A stretch of 64,000 nt of DNA from Amphibalanus amphitrite (GCF_019059575.1 NW_024882741.1:62001-126000); one strand, 5' to 3'; positions 24,527 to 35,945 are shown, counted from the first letter of the stretch. Made by a program: numbers and translations. The notes: generated from the letters alone by a model not told the origin.

Positions 24527-24738
24527 TGGGTCAATGAATCAATTGGGAGCCGCTATGTGTGCCTCAGTATTTTTCTTCATTCTAGTATTCGTAGTGAAAA
24601 GGAAAAACAATTACCGACTACGGCATAGCATGTAACGCACATGAATATCTTTGGGTATACATGAAAAAGTTTTATATGCGCTTTGGCAAAAACCGAACAT
24701 GCTGGGCACAAGTTGTTGTGCACTGTCTGTTTTCAATC

Positions 24739-24835
24739 TCCCAACCAACGTATATTGCGGTACAGTCTATCTCCTAGGCAGTCGTGTCCTGCGGTACAGT
24801 CTATATCTCACATGCAGTCGTGTTGTGCGGTAAAG
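24739..24835. repeat. Short tandem copy of a GCGGTACAGTCTA minisatellite
   Basis: About three degenerate units of GCGGTACAGTCTAT followed by GCAGTCGTGT. The same unit type forms a longer array at 55150-55390, inside goliath intron 1, about 30 kb away. Confidence 0.65.
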
Positions 24836-26474
24836 TCAATTCCTTGACAGAATGAAGTTCTGGTTTGCGACCAAGCGCCCATGAAATATGATTTGGGATT
24901 ATGTGTTCCATTTAAGTTTTCATATTATGCTGCGCAATGCACATATCTTCAATCTGCATATTTCAGTACATAATGAGCATGGCGGCGACTCTATTCTATA
25001 TTTTGCATCTTTATTCTGTCTCGGTCGTCAGCAGTTTAACCAGTTTAGACTGCTGCGCCACACAGTGTCTGGCGCATACAGTACCAAAAACCGCACGTCA
25101 TGCAAATCAATAGCGAGCTCTGCACTCACGGAGGTTGCCATTATTCATCTCTGCTCGAGTATTGTAGACCGTAATCGTTCTGCCTTCTAATTAATTTTAG
25201 CGTTGATCACTTGACTGCTTCACAAATGGTCTGCCACGACAACCAGAAGCATTTTGAGTTCAGTGTTTGCTGAGCTGTTGAACAAATACAACAAAAACTA
25301 CTGCCGATTAAAAGCGTTGGTACTATGTGACGACCCTGTAAATGGGGTTGGGAACTCGATTTTTTAAAAATGCATGAAAATGATCAAACTATTTTCGCAG
25401 AATTTATGGTGCATACCATTGCCTCATAAAATCAATATCCTGGGAGAAATGGGGGAAGAAAGATAGGAAACTTGTTTTGAAAAGTTCTTGAAAAAAGATG
25501 CTCTTGATGCTGTTACGTCACATGTCACCTTCTGCGGTTGACAAATAATGGCGCATCTGGCGCACCACAGATTACATGTTATATCAATGGGTGAAAGATG
25601 TTGTTTGTTTCACTCTGCCATTCGCGCTGTTTTTAACTTTAAATTATGCTAAAACATTTACGGATGAAATGTTCAGTTTCAAAAATTGATGTGTCTGCCG
25701 TGTACTATATTCCCACTTAACATGAGCGCGTGATAAACATTTTATGTACCTCGAATTTTCAAATGATAAAGATGATGAATCGGAGGATGCTGAAAAGCAA
25801 AAGCTCATTCCAATATTTGGACTACTTTACGATTAAAATGTTTACATTCCTGTCATCTTATTGATCATTTATTTGTTCTTTTTTATGAAAATAGCTTAAG
25901 GCGTTGAGAGCCGAGGTAATTTCTATCTACCGTGCCTTAACTTACCAGCAACAGCAATCTATCTACGCCCTACGGTGGCAAGGGAGACTGTGAAAGAAGC
26001 GTAAGATGGATTCTAAACAATTCTTTTGTGATATACTGAAGCGCAAAGTACAGAGAAGAGCGTACAAGTCCTGTTTTGTGCCAGGCTGTTGCAGTAGCAC
26101 TTATGAAACTCCGAAAACGATCTTCGTTCATGTCCCGAACAACATTACCCTGAGGAGATGATCGTCTGCAATAGCAGGAAGAGCTGATGCAAGTACTTTG
26201 AAATCCACTATCAAGTCGGTGCTATTGTTGTAATGATCACTGTGAGGTGAGATATTTTGTGTAAGGGCTGAGTGTAATGCCCAGGAGATGACCTCCATTC
26301 GCCCCCTGACCGGTCAGGGTTATAAAATTTGAGTGGATGGCGGTCCGTTTGGGGTTCAGATGTCAATTGTATTTTGTTACTGTCAAACAATACATGTTAT
26401 GCTGGCAGCGAATGTGTGTAACGTCGGTTTTCGAAACAGAAGTTAGAACTGTAACGGCAGAGTACTTGCTGGTC

Positions 26475-26545
26475 TCATCGTAAGTATTGTAAGTGTTGTA
26501 AGCAAAAGCATTGTCAATATTGTAAGTATTGTGAGCATTGATGTA
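26475..26545. repeat. Degenerate ATTGTAAGT tandem repeat
   Basis: Repeated (A/G)(C/T)ATTGTAAGT-like units of about 9-12 bases over 70 bases. Low complexity with no assigned role. Confidence 0.55.
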
Positions 26546-26649
26546 TGATAGATATCACCTCACATGATCTCGGCTCAGATAACCCTCTCCGGTGTCCCTG
26601 TCAGTAAATGGCACCTGGATCATTACAGATAAGATAATTTGTCATAATT

Positions 26650-26940
26650 TTTAAAGAATTGGGTGGTTTTGACTCGTTTACTCGAGGTGCAGGTCGCATT
26701 TCAATACTTTTCCATAGGCTTGCAATGTAAAGGTCACGACTCTGACCTAACCTCAGGTCACAGATCAAAAATTCTGAGATATACAAACGACACATACTGC
26801 AGGTACTGTTTTGAAGACTTGATGAGAGGAAATAACTTCGTGAAAAGCTCAAGCTCTGACGTGTTTGCAAACTTTTCTGAGGTGGGGTCAACAAACCCGC
26901 TCTGGTTACCTGACCTGACCTGACCCGGCATTTTTTTTTT
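26650..26940 (-). mobile_element. Decayed internal fragment of a TTAA element (copy C type), reversed
   Basis: Read on the minus strand, this stretch aligns with the interior of copy C. A GTATATCTCAGAATTTT block is followed by GACCT/AGGTCA sites, then GCGACCT and TTGAAATGCG in the same order. I could not find convincing TTAA ends, so boundaries are approximate. It shows the group has been present long enough to decay. Confidence 0.5.
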
Positions 26941-27553
26941 GCTGAGATGTGCGCAATGAGCATTTAGGAAAAGTCATCAAATATGAGCTGAATGTCTCGC
27001 GGCGTTTGGCAATTGTACAAGAAAATCCTGAAAGGCCTCCCCGTCCGAAATAGGGTTAAGTTAATGTGTATATGAAGAGTTGCAGATGCCAAACATACCC
27101 AGATCTAAGACTGCAGTTCCCAGCGCCGCTGCAACGTTTTTAAAACAAACATACATAGGACATACAAACATGTTTATTTGCATCGTTTTGGATAATAGCA
27201 ACTCATGGCGCCATCACCCGCGATAACTGTTAGGATTTGAGATATATTTTTATTTAGGCCATTAGTTTGGCTGTAATGTTTATTAATATTAGTTGGGCGG
27301 AGTTTGGTAGTTTTTTATTTAACTTGTGGTATGTTGTGCTGATTGCGGGTTGTTCAAACCTTTCAAATGTAAGGACCTTATTGAACTCAACCCTACCCCT
27401 ACACTACCCTACATACGACTGGACGCTTTCCAAGCCCACAAGCATCACGACGCCGAGATGGAATGTAGCCGGGAAATCACCCTCGCCATCTGCTCTAGAG
27501 CTAATCGTGTGGGGCGGCGTGTGGGGCGCCGCTTAGCCTATGGGGGTGCAATT

Positions 27554-28039
27554 CTAGTGGATGGGGGACGGGGGTGCACCTGCACCCCTTTCATATGGAA
27601 AGTTACTTCCCTGATTACAGCTCCCCGTATTGCACCTAATCAGGGAACGGCCAGCAAACGAAGGAACTATTTCTGGATGACAGGCGAATAACCGCTCACG
27701 CAAGGAGCGGAGCTCCGCCCCGTCCAAAGTGGCCAACAAAGCAGAGACAGAGGCAGCATCACATCTTCCATCAAAGAACTGGTTTCTGGCTTGGAAGATG
27801 AGCTCCATCTTTACATCCGAGTCGGTGCTGTCAGGAATCAGCTGGTCTAATGGAGTGAGAGTAGTGAGACGACTAGCTATTGTATCAGAGCTGCCTGGTC
27901 TTCGTAGCATTTGCACCGATTCTTCTCGATCGGACTCTGAATTCTGTCCCTCCTGCGTATTACTTGAGGCATTGCTATGTAGCTGAGTCTTTGGCAGAGT
28001 TTCATTATCCATGCTTTGCAAACAGTGCCATAACAACAC
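27554..28039 (-). CDS. Hypothetical protein or first exon, unrecognised
   Basis: A 161-residue frame starts at 28039, with an alternative Met ten residues in. Residues 10-60 are Ser/Glu/Gln/Asn-rich and probably disordered. Residues 75-125 look helical, with regularly spaced Leu and Arg/Glu, and include FFDGRCDAASVSALLATL. The C-terminus runs into a GGGGTGCA/TGCACCCC palindrome and looks non-coding, so the real frame may end at a splice donor before it. About 345 bases upstream is a promoter-like cluster (28376-28450). I know no family match. It could be a first exon, a transposon product or chance. Confidence 0.28.
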   Translation of the reverse strand: MLLWHCLQSMDNETLPKTQLHSNASSNTQEGQNSESDREESVQMLRRPGSSDTIASRLTTLTPLDQLIPDSTDSDVKMELIFQARNQFFDGRCDAASVSALLATLDGAELRSLRERLFACHPEIVPSFAGRSLIRCNTGSCNQGSNFPYERGAGAPPSPIH

Positions 28040-28375
28040 AGTTAATTAATCACCAAGCTTCTTTGCAAGTTCCAATACAGTTCAGTCGCACGCGATTTGA
28101 GTGCAAAAATCAAGAAAAGTGCCAACTTGTTACCGTAAAATATTTTGAATATTGACCTAAAAAAATGAGTAATTTCCAGATAAAATAACAGCGAAATCAG
28201 TTTTCGCTTGCCAATAAAACTCACAGATATTGAAGCTCCATTATTAAAGGAACATTTTAGTATATACCATTCTTGATAAAACTTCTTAGCCACGCAATAC
28301 CAGCGCAAAATAAAGAGACACTGAAAACACGACCAATCACTCCGATTTACCATAGGAAAATACATAGACAATGTA

Positions 28376-28450
28376 TGTCTCAACTGCGCCAAATATACAG
28401 ACAGTTATATACCTACATGTGACGTCATGATTAGCCCGACCAATCAGAAG
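28376..28450 (-). promoter_or_regulatory. Candidate minus-strand core promoter (inverted CCAAT, CRE, TATA, Inr-like)
   Basis: On the minus strand, ATTGG (about 28440) precedes TGACGTCA (28427-28420), then GTATATAAC (28412-28404). About 26 bases on comes GCAGTTG, near the arthropod initiator consensus TCAKTY. Order and spacing fit a CRE-plus-TATA promoter driving leftward transcription towards the open frame ending at 27554. The motifs are seen in the sequence; promoter function is inference. Confidence 0.4.
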
Positions 28451-29950
28451 CAAGTTGTTTTCAGCCACAAATAATTAATTTCTGAACTAACTAGGCATTT
28501 TTTTAACAAAGTGATTTTAAATTAAATCATTAAAAATTCTGAGCTTTTTTATTTTACCAAAACATACAGAGCGTGCAGATAGGTCCCAACCCTATTGCAA
28601 GAATGCCGTCGTACCTTAGATTCTACTACATACAAGACGTCCAATGGCTACATCAGGAATAGGACCTTTCTCAGACTCCCCTTCATATTATTTTTTGTGT
28701 CAAATTGGTTCGTTTATTGCTCTCAATTCTCAGTTGCACAGATGAACTAAAACATTTAGTGGATCTTTCGAAATCGAGGACGAAATAACTCTTTCTTTTG
28801 CCAATTATAAAAATACTTTAAGTTTATACATATACACGTTAAACTACAGGTGAAGCGGGTTATGTACAGGTCAAGCGGGTATATTATATGGTGTTGTTGC
28901 TACTACTCCATCTCATCCAAAATGACATCCAAATAACATCTAAGATGTACGTCAACATGCATACCTATTTGCCATTGTATGCGTGATGGCCCGGGCCGTA
29001 CCTATGGTGATAACTGTTCTGCTACAACTTGCCTCAGTACATGCACTATCCACACATCTGATGCGTGATGGCATACGTTGTTACAGCCTTTGACACCTCC
29101 GCAGCCCACTTATAGTGACATACCACGCAGTCAGACAGCAAGAGGCCATGTAACTGTTACCGTTACATACAGCTGGACGCCCATTCAGTGATTTAATAGT
29201 TCACGGAAGCGTTATCAAAAACAAGGCGTCTGACATGCGGCCAATAAGCTCAACAGCGCCTGTTACATGTTCAAAAACCAGACGAGATCGACAATCTACA
29301 GTTGCTGGTGACACGCTATTAGAGCAAGCATGTTATACCACATTAAACATGATGCGCCTAGAGGCGTGAAACGTCGATCGCATCGCCAGACTTACCTCCC
29401 TCTAGCCAGTAGCCACCGATAGTTAGATTGACGTATGTCGTATGGTGTACAGTTTTGCTAGTGAAAAGCGTCTGAGTACTTTCAGTGTGAGGCCAAATTC
29501 ATGAGAGCAAATACTTCGGCTAATCGATCAGCTTTTAGTCGGTAAAGCATTGCGTGATGATACTGCCAAGCTGATCAACAATAAAATCAAGTCCTAGGTA
29601 GTGCGAGCAATGCAACGAAACTATTCGGGGAAAAATTTGAGTGCATGAAAAATTGTGGTAACGCTGCTTCCTTGAATCCTAGGATAGGACCCACCAATGG
29701 AAACCCGCTCTGTTGCCTCTTCAAGCGGCAAGGCCCTATCTTCTGATCGCGTGGCCCAACATAATTGTGTTCAGCTGGATGGTTACTATCTTCCTTTCAG
29801 ATGTCGCCACCTGCTTGGCTGTTATCCGAGTAAGTTCTGTCTCGCCGCTAAGGCGCACTACGGTCAAACTACTGGTTCTCTGCTTGACCGCCAGGTAGCA
29901 CGGGAATCGCGGGGAGCAGTCGAAAGCCCCGCACCTACACACAGTACACA

Positions 29951-30904
29951 TAGGGGAGAGTGGGGAGAGTTGTATCATGTCCAAGTTGTATCAGGGCGAA
30001 TTGTGCCAAACTTATCCAATAGATGGAGCTCTTGACACGACCAGCCGACGAGGTTTTCCGGGCGCCATCTTTCCCTGTTCTGTCGTGTGGCTGGGTGGAC
30101 GCGTCTCGAGGTGTGAGCCGATTTTATGTTTTTTTAATGTCATTCTAAAAAATAAGTTGCAAGAAAATGTGTGTTGTGGGCATTTAGATGTGCACGAATT
30201 TGAAAGATCTCCGTAGCGGTGGTGAGGGTAGGTTCTAAGGGTGCGTGAGTGAAAATGGATTTCTCCAGCTGTCCGCTGTTTTTGAGCACGAGGATGTTTT
30301 TTTCCAAGATGGCGGCGAGGTACATGTTGTATCAGAGCCGGGTGGGGTATGTTGTAACATGTATGTATGTATGTATGTATGTATGGGTATGTTGCTTTTG
30401 ATCGCGAAAGCTAAGCCCTGGCTCGCGTTTGTAGGTAGCTAGTCAATACTCGTTCCATTTCGGCACAATGTGTTGGCTTCTTTGCTCTTAACGGGCCACT
30501 TTTGCGTCTAGTCTGTTGATGTTTCGTTCGGATTGCATTGACCTAAGTTTGGTCTAATAAAAGTGAAGCCTTTGAGCATATACATTGTATTAACCCCATT
30601 TAATGTTGTTGTTATGTTCAAAACCAGTAACAAGCACACTCCTTGAAACGTGAAATAGTGATACAAGTTACCCCACCATGTGATACAACTCACCCAAGCC
30701 ATGGGGCAAGTTGTATCAAAAACATTGTTCTATTCGGCAGACCGTAGAAGAAAAACTGGTTGAGGTAGCGGAAAAGTTACTTTGCACAAAAAAGCAGAAG
30801 AATCAAGGAAGGGGATAGTATGGAAATAATGAGTTTATCACGGATAGTTACGAGGTTATGGGTCTCGGAGTAAAAACTGATACAACCCACCCCACTCTCC
30901 CCTA
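29951..30904. mobile_element. TA-flanked inverted-repeat element with TTGTATCA motifs (954 bp)
   Basis: The left end GGGGAGAGTGGGGAGAGTTG and the right end form an imperfect inverted repeat of about 26 bases. The flanking dinucleotide is TA on both sides (29951-29952 and 30903-30904), as for Tc1/mariner-type insertion. TTGTATCA, or its complement, occurs at 29970, 29986, 30327, 30659, 30681, 30711 and 30878. A GTAT microsatellite and an AAGATGGCGGC (YY1/Pho-like) motif at 30306-30316 lie inside. No transposase frame is visible. Confidence 0.65.
30361..30386 (+). repeat. (GTAT)n microsatellite
   Basis: About six GTAT units in perfect tandem inside the TA-flanked element. Confidence 0.9.
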
Positions 30905-31280
30905 CCGTCATCCTCCCAAGTCCCATTCTATCTTCAGGATCATCCAATCCACGTCCTTCCTCACCAGACGTTTTCCAGTCTGACAATCACCCTAGCACAC
31001 AGCCGATGGTGGGGTACCTAAGCTTTTCCTGGGACCGGAGTAGGCATGGCCTCTCCGGGACTGTACCGTTTCAGCGACGCTATGGGGACGGGCTGTCAGA
31101 CGGGAGGGGACATCCCCGTCCCATCGTGACGGTCTGCTTCTGCGACGCACCGTCAGTAGTCCACCACTCAGTCCTGACTTTACCCTTTTCTCTCATCCTC
31201 TGGTTCTGTATTCACTTTGCCAGACTAAAATATTGCATTCTTTTGCTTACAATAAGCCGACCAAAAAATGATGGAACTAT
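30905..31280 (+). repeat. Possible retroposon-like tail, distant relative of the 14331/36081 repeat
   Basis: The first about 60 bases (TTCTATCTTCAGGATCATCC and following) resemble the start of the two tail repeats at 14331 and 36081. The rest, including GACGGGCTGTCAGACGGGAGG, is only loosely similar. The end reads AATAAGCCGACCAAAAAA, short and A-rich. The relationship is uncertain. Confidence 0.3.
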
Positions 31281-31298
31281 GTTTCATGTAATTAGCGA

Positions 31299-31334
31299 AA
31301 GCGAAATCTACGAAAGCGAAATCTACGAAATGCT
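31299..31334 (+). repeat. 16-bp direct duplication
   Basis: GAAAGCGAAATCTACG is repeated twice in perfect tandem. No role is apparent. Confidence 0.7.
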
Positions 31335-31702
31335 GCCTCTGGGCTCTGATGAAAATATCAGTTAAATAGGCTTTAGAGTTTTTTTATGAATAACTGTGGA
31401 CAGGCAAGATGCTAAACTTGGCGTCAAATCTTGGCGTGAATTCGTAACATGACCTTTGCAGGTGACGTCAGCAATAACTTGCAGTGAAAGTGCGTAGTGA
31501 ATGTTGAAAAAGTTGCTCCCATTTTGATGGCATTGCATCATGCTATTTTCAAGCCATCGGAAAAACCTGCAGGGATGGGGTGTCCGTACAAGGGCCAAGG
31601 GGATTCGGTAAAATGGTCTTTTTAGGCGTAACGACAAAATATTTAGTACGTGTGCAACGTATATGTCAAAAAAAGTTGTGTCAGTTCGCTACCTTTTTCA
31701 TA

Positions 31703-31977
31703 TGTTACAGGGAGTATGCGATTTCAGTTAGTTTGCAACGACCCTAGGGTGGTTGTAACCTCCCTGAACGATCAGTTTGTTTGCAACGACCCTAGGGACG
31801 TTACAAAATAACTGCTCGTTCCGGGACGTTGTAACGAAACTAGGGTCGTTGCAACCTCCCTAGTTAGTATGCAACGAACCTAGGGTTGTTACAAAATAAC
31901 TAGGGAGTTTAAGAATTCATCGAGTCTCGTTTCACAGGAGGGCCGTCAACAATCTTGTTCAATGAAAATCTTGTTCA
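31703..31977 (+). repeat. Left 275-bp inverted arm
   Basis: It pairs with 35671-35945 from the TGTTACAGGG terminus to AATCTTGTTCA at its inner edge. Within the arm, CCTAGGG-centred blocks occur several times, each next to GCAACG or GTTACAAAAT. Confidence 0.9.
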
Positions 31978-32465
31978 TAAAACCCTTCGTCTTTTCGCGA
32001 TTATCTCGCGCTAAAAGCGGCCGATCGTGACGAAACTTTGAGTGTCCTCGGACTTATCTACGTTACTGGTTACACATTCCCTATAAAGTTCATGAGCCTG
32101 AAACCAATGACCTTTGACCTTTGATCTGATTTCTGAGACCATGGCAGACCGAAATGATTTGCCGTTTATGTTAGCGCACATAAAATTGCGTTTCCAGAGT
32201 TCTAATGTGATTACATATAAACGTGTCAACATGTGAACTGATGGTTGTCCCATGCATCATGATGGGTTTCAAGTTGACTTGTCAGTTGTCGGCCAGGTCA
32301 AGGTCATTGACGTTTGGTGACTTCGGGTGACTGTTTCAAATTTTACGATTTTAAGGGATTTTTTTAGCTTATTTCGAATCCAGCATTCGTTGAGACATTT
32401 GAGAAGTATATGTATAGTTGTGGTGCCAATGCAACTTGCTACGAAGCTCTCGCTGGTGGTTTAGG

Positions 32466-32680
32466 TATAGTCGACTACAGAATGATGTTCCACTCCTCAG
32501 AAGCTATCAGTTGACCGGAGCGCTAAGTTGTGCCGTTTATCACGCAATTAAGCGGGTCGATTGTGAGCATTGGGACAAAGCTATAATTTGTGAACTCAGC
32601 CCGTGTGATGCGGCACAGCCTACCACCCCAGGCAAATAATTGTCTGTGAAAAGTGGAACATCATTCTGTAGTCGACTATA
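32466..32680. mobile_element. 215-bp TA-flanked MITE
   Basis: The outer 28 bases of each end (32466-32493 and 32653-32680) are a perfect inverted repeat beginning TATAGTCGACTACAGAATGA. If TA is the duplicated target, the inverted repeat starts TAGTCGAC. Size, perfect ends and lack of coding capacity fit a Tc1/mariner-type MITE. It sits in the left interior of the long-inverted-repeat element. Confidence 0.8.
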
Positions 32681-32751
32681 CACCTGCTATAAACAGGTGG
32701 TGCGGGTGGGACGCCTACTACTTGACCCAAACTTACCCAACCCAGCCTAGC

Positions 32752-33950
32752 TTAACCCGGCAGGCGGTGGGCCTACCAGCCACCTTCCGCGCGGTGGGGG
32801 GGGGGCATTTTTTGCCCCCCCCCCCCGTATCTCCGAAACTACTGGACGGATCCGGAAAATTCAAACGGCGTTCGATAGCCCTGTCAAATTTGTTGAGGGG
32901 AAACCAAATTTATTGACCTCGGGGTCACCGATGACGTCACAGATCAGGTCAAAGATAAAATGTTTCACCGTTCACGGGGCTTCTAGGGAAAGCGCTATAA
33001 CACCGAGTAAAACGCATTTTGTCGAAAACCAGCGATAAGGCGTCAGTTGTCTAGTACATATGCTGCTATTAGAGGTCACTGGTCATACCAGGTCAGGTCA
33101 CAGGTCAGGTCACCAAAGGTCACCAAGGGTCACCACATGAGCCCAACTTTACTAAGGTTATGCGATGCATGTTTTATGGCCAGTTTTTCATTTCCAACTC
33201 AATGGTGTTGGTTATAAGACCATCAGGTGCGGTTTAGGTCACTTTCTGGTGGAGGTCAGGTCAAGGTCAGGTCAAAAAAGGTCAAATTTCAAAGTTGATA
33301 TTTTTGCATGAAATGGGTATCGATTCAATGCAGCTCGTCACGGGGAGTCTAATGGTGATCTTTGTTTTGCGCTACGAGGTCTAGAATTGCTAAAAATTGA
33401 GTTTGAAAATTTGACGTCATCAATGTTGAACAGTTTTTTTGCTATAACTTGGCCAAAAAAGAGGTATCGATCTCAAATTTCGTATGTAGATAGAAGTCGG
33501 TAGGGACTATCACATTTATTCCGGTTTTTCCGAAATTCAAAAAACTTTTGGGATTTTTTGGCTATTATAATCAAAAAATCTATTTTTTGATTTTTGGGGG
33601 TCAAAATACAAAAAAATCGAAAAACCGAAATAGTAGTTTTGTAGCCCTTTTGGTTTCACACCTTTAATGTCTGAAACATTTTTTCTGTATCTCTAAAGCT
33701 GTAGGCCTGACAGCTCTTCCCGCGAAACCTTTTTTGGGTCGAAAATGGCAAAAATGACGTCACTCTGACGTCATAAGCGGCCAACCTATCATAGCCTTTG
33801 GAAAAAAAAATTTGGTCACCATGTGCGCTAGCTGCTCCCGGGAGGGCACTGAAAGTTTGGTGACGATCGGCGCAGCGGTTCTCGAGATATATTGAAAAAA
33901 CTAAAGGGGGGGGGGGGCAAAAAAATGTCCCCCACCGCCTGGAAGGTTAA
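32752..33950 (-). mobile_element. TTAA-flanked piggyBac-like non-autonomous element, copy D (reversed)
   Basis: The 1199-bp unit is bounded by TTAA. Its sequence is the reverse of A, B and H: the TGCATGAAATGGGTATCGAT and GTCACGGGGAGT blocks at about 33305-33350 are the complement of those in B. The left end here has two GCGGTGGG modules, the equivalent of the duplicated right-end module in the other copies. G-tract hairpins flank both sides (CATTTTTTG and CAAAAAAATG cores). TGACGTCA occurs at 32932 and 33412. Its right TTAA is shared with copy E. Confidence 0.82.
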
Positions 33951-34942
33951 TCCTCGCCCCCCCCCCTAGTTATTTTTTTCGCGATAGCTCCGAACACGCT
34001 AGCAACAAAGACCTGAAACTAGGCATACCTGACCTTTGATTCAAGCCGGATCTTGTGACACCAACCATATTTTCAGGTCAGGTCAGGGTACTGACCTATG
34101 ACGTCATAAGTGAACGGTCCTCAGATGCAGCAACTTCGCAGCGCCCTCAGTCACATAGGAGCTTTTACAGGGGGATGAAACTTACAGTACGTGCATCTTT
34201 TAGAAGTCTCACAATTTGTACCTCTAGGATTTTTCCTAAAGATCACATGAGGTCAGGTCGGTCACGTGACATCTGACATCACCACTATAAGTCAATTGAG
34301 AAAAATGAAAACTGCTATTCTGGCGCCTGGAACGATCTCAAACTATCTCAAGCACACGGATCGTGATTTCATGCACTCCTTGCAAGGTTAGATGCTTCAA
34401 TTTTGCATTGGTGACGCCATTTATGACGTCACTAAGGTCATACGAGCTTTTCGTCAATACCTCCCGATCAAACTGAGCTAGCGAGTCGGTCAAGCCACCA
34501 ATGGACTGAGGGAGACTTGCCGAATCGAATAATATGCAACATGACCTCTTTTGACCAATTTCGCGACCTAGGGGTCTCTGACCTGACCTTGACCCGAGGT
34601 CAACACCTCAAGTTGACCTCCCCCGAACCAAAAAGTATACCATTCGACTCGCCTGAGCAAGGCGAGCACGTTGATGCTAAAATCGCGCTTTGCGACTGTT
34701 TTTAAAAACAAGTTATCAAAAACCGAACCCGCGTCTTTGGTCACTTGACCTGACTTCAGAGGTCACCGGTTGACCTGAGACCTTAAAATCGGGTACTAGT
34801 TGCTGTGCCTCCTAACGGCACACACGCTCGTTTTTTCCTGCGACGCTCTAACTCCATCAGGGGCGAAAAACGACAAGGGGGTCGTACCAACCCTCCCCCG
34901 GCCGGCGCGGATGTAGAAAACCAACAGGTCCGTCGGGGTTAA
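33947..34942 (+). mobile_element. TTAA-flanked piggyBac-like non-autonomous element, copy E
   Basis: This 996-bp unit shares TTAA 33947-33950 with D and 34939-34942 with F. It is closely homologous to copy G over its length (GCGATAGCTCCGAACACGCT, ATGAAAACTGCTATTCTGGC, GTAGAAAACCAA). The left terminus reads TTAATCCTCGCC followed only by a C tract, so the G arm of the terminal hairpin is missing. TGACGTCA is at 34099. Confidence 0.8.
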
Positions 34943-35060
34943 CTCTCGCCCTTATTGGTGTTTTGCTAACCGCAAACGCACAGGGCGGGGCTAAGTTATT
35001 GGTTGACCTTCCAGGTCAGGTCAGTGACTCAAAAGTCGGGAAAATCGGGACCTGTTAAAA
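34939..35060 (+). mobile_element. Left end of a further TTAA element, copy F (truncated)
   Basis: Directly after copy E, the sequence TTAACTCTCGCCC matches the TTAACCCTCGCC start of B, G and I. It is followed by a GGGCGGGG block and AGGTCAGGTCA. I find no matching right end, so this is a remnant of uncertain length. Confidence 0.45.
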
Positions 35061-35670
35061 CTTTGGAGAGCTAGGTTGTTATGAGTTTTTTTTTTTCGGA
35101 GCGCTGATCACGAATTTCATATTAACTTTGATCATCGATGTCTTGATGTTTTTAGGCCAGATCGGGTCAGGTCAGGTCAGGTCAACCAGTAGGCGTCTTG
35201 CTAGCTGTCATAGTAGGTGTTAAACACCGCTGACAGCTTCGTGACATGGTACGAAGGCTCCAAAATTACTTCGTAAATGTTTAAAAGGATGCTGAATTCG
35301 AAATCAGCTCCAAAAACTAGCCTAAAATATATGAACCCAGAAGAAGTGAACTAAGGTCATCAAAGGTCAATGATCTTGACCTGACCTTCACGTGACCTTA
35401 ATGACACCCACCATAATGCATGGGACCATGCCATCATTTCACATGTTTGAACGTTTACAATCACAAAAAGACTGGAAACGAGCGGATAATAGCCGTTTTT
35501 ACGGAGGGCTTCCTAGCGAATGCTCATCTAATTTGAACAAATCTGCACCAAATGTGCACCTGATCTGCACGAAATGTGTACTAGATGCCTAGATGGCCGT
35601 CGTGAAATACTCCTGAGCTGAATGTTCAAATTGTGTTCTCATTTCCAATTGTTCTCCTTCTGAACTAGGT

Positions 35671-35945
35671 TGAACAAGATTTTCATTGGACAAGATTGTT
35701 GACGGCCCTCCTGTGAAATGAGACTCGATGAGTTCTTAAACTCCCTGGTTATTTTGTAACAACCCTAGGTTCGTTGCATACTAACTAGGGAGGTTGCAAC
35801 GACCCTAGTTTCGTTACAACGTCCCGGAACGAGCAGTTATTTTGTAACGTCCCTAGGGTCGTTGCAAACAAACTGATCGTTCAGGGAGGTTACAACCACC
35901 CTAGGGTCGTTGCAAACTAACTGAAATCGCATACTCCCTGTAACA
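35671..35945 (-). repeat. Right 275-bp inverted arm
   Basis: Reverse complement of 31703-31977 with only scattered mismatches, ending CGCATACTCCCTGTAACA. Confidence 0.9.

Larger units (their letters stand above)
24527..29950. other. Intergenic; one weak gene candidate and a decayed element piece
   Basis: This 5.4-kb stretch is AT-rich. It contains a 33-bp minisatellite fragment (24739-24835), an ATTGTAAGT-type degenerate repeat (26475-26545), a decayed copy of a TTAA-element interior (26650-26940), and a minus-strand open frame with a promoter-like region (27554-28430). At 28800-28890 there is a short duplicated ACAGGT(G/C)AAGCGGGT block. I see nothing else to support. Confidence 0.5.
31703..35945. 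mobile_element. Long-inverted-repeat element (275-bp arms), nest of other elements
   Basis: The arms 31703-31977 and 35671-35945 are near-identical inverted copies of equal length. They start TGTTACAGGGAGTATGCG and are rich in GCAACGACCCTAGGG motifs. The flanks read CATA on both sides (31699-31702 and 35946-35949), a possible 4-bp target duplication. The interior holds a 215-bp TA MITE, two full TTAA elements (D, E) and a third TTAA end (F). What remains of its own interior also contains AGGTCA-type sites (about 32104, 32290, 35165). I see no transposase. The superfamily is unassigned. Confidence 0.75.
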
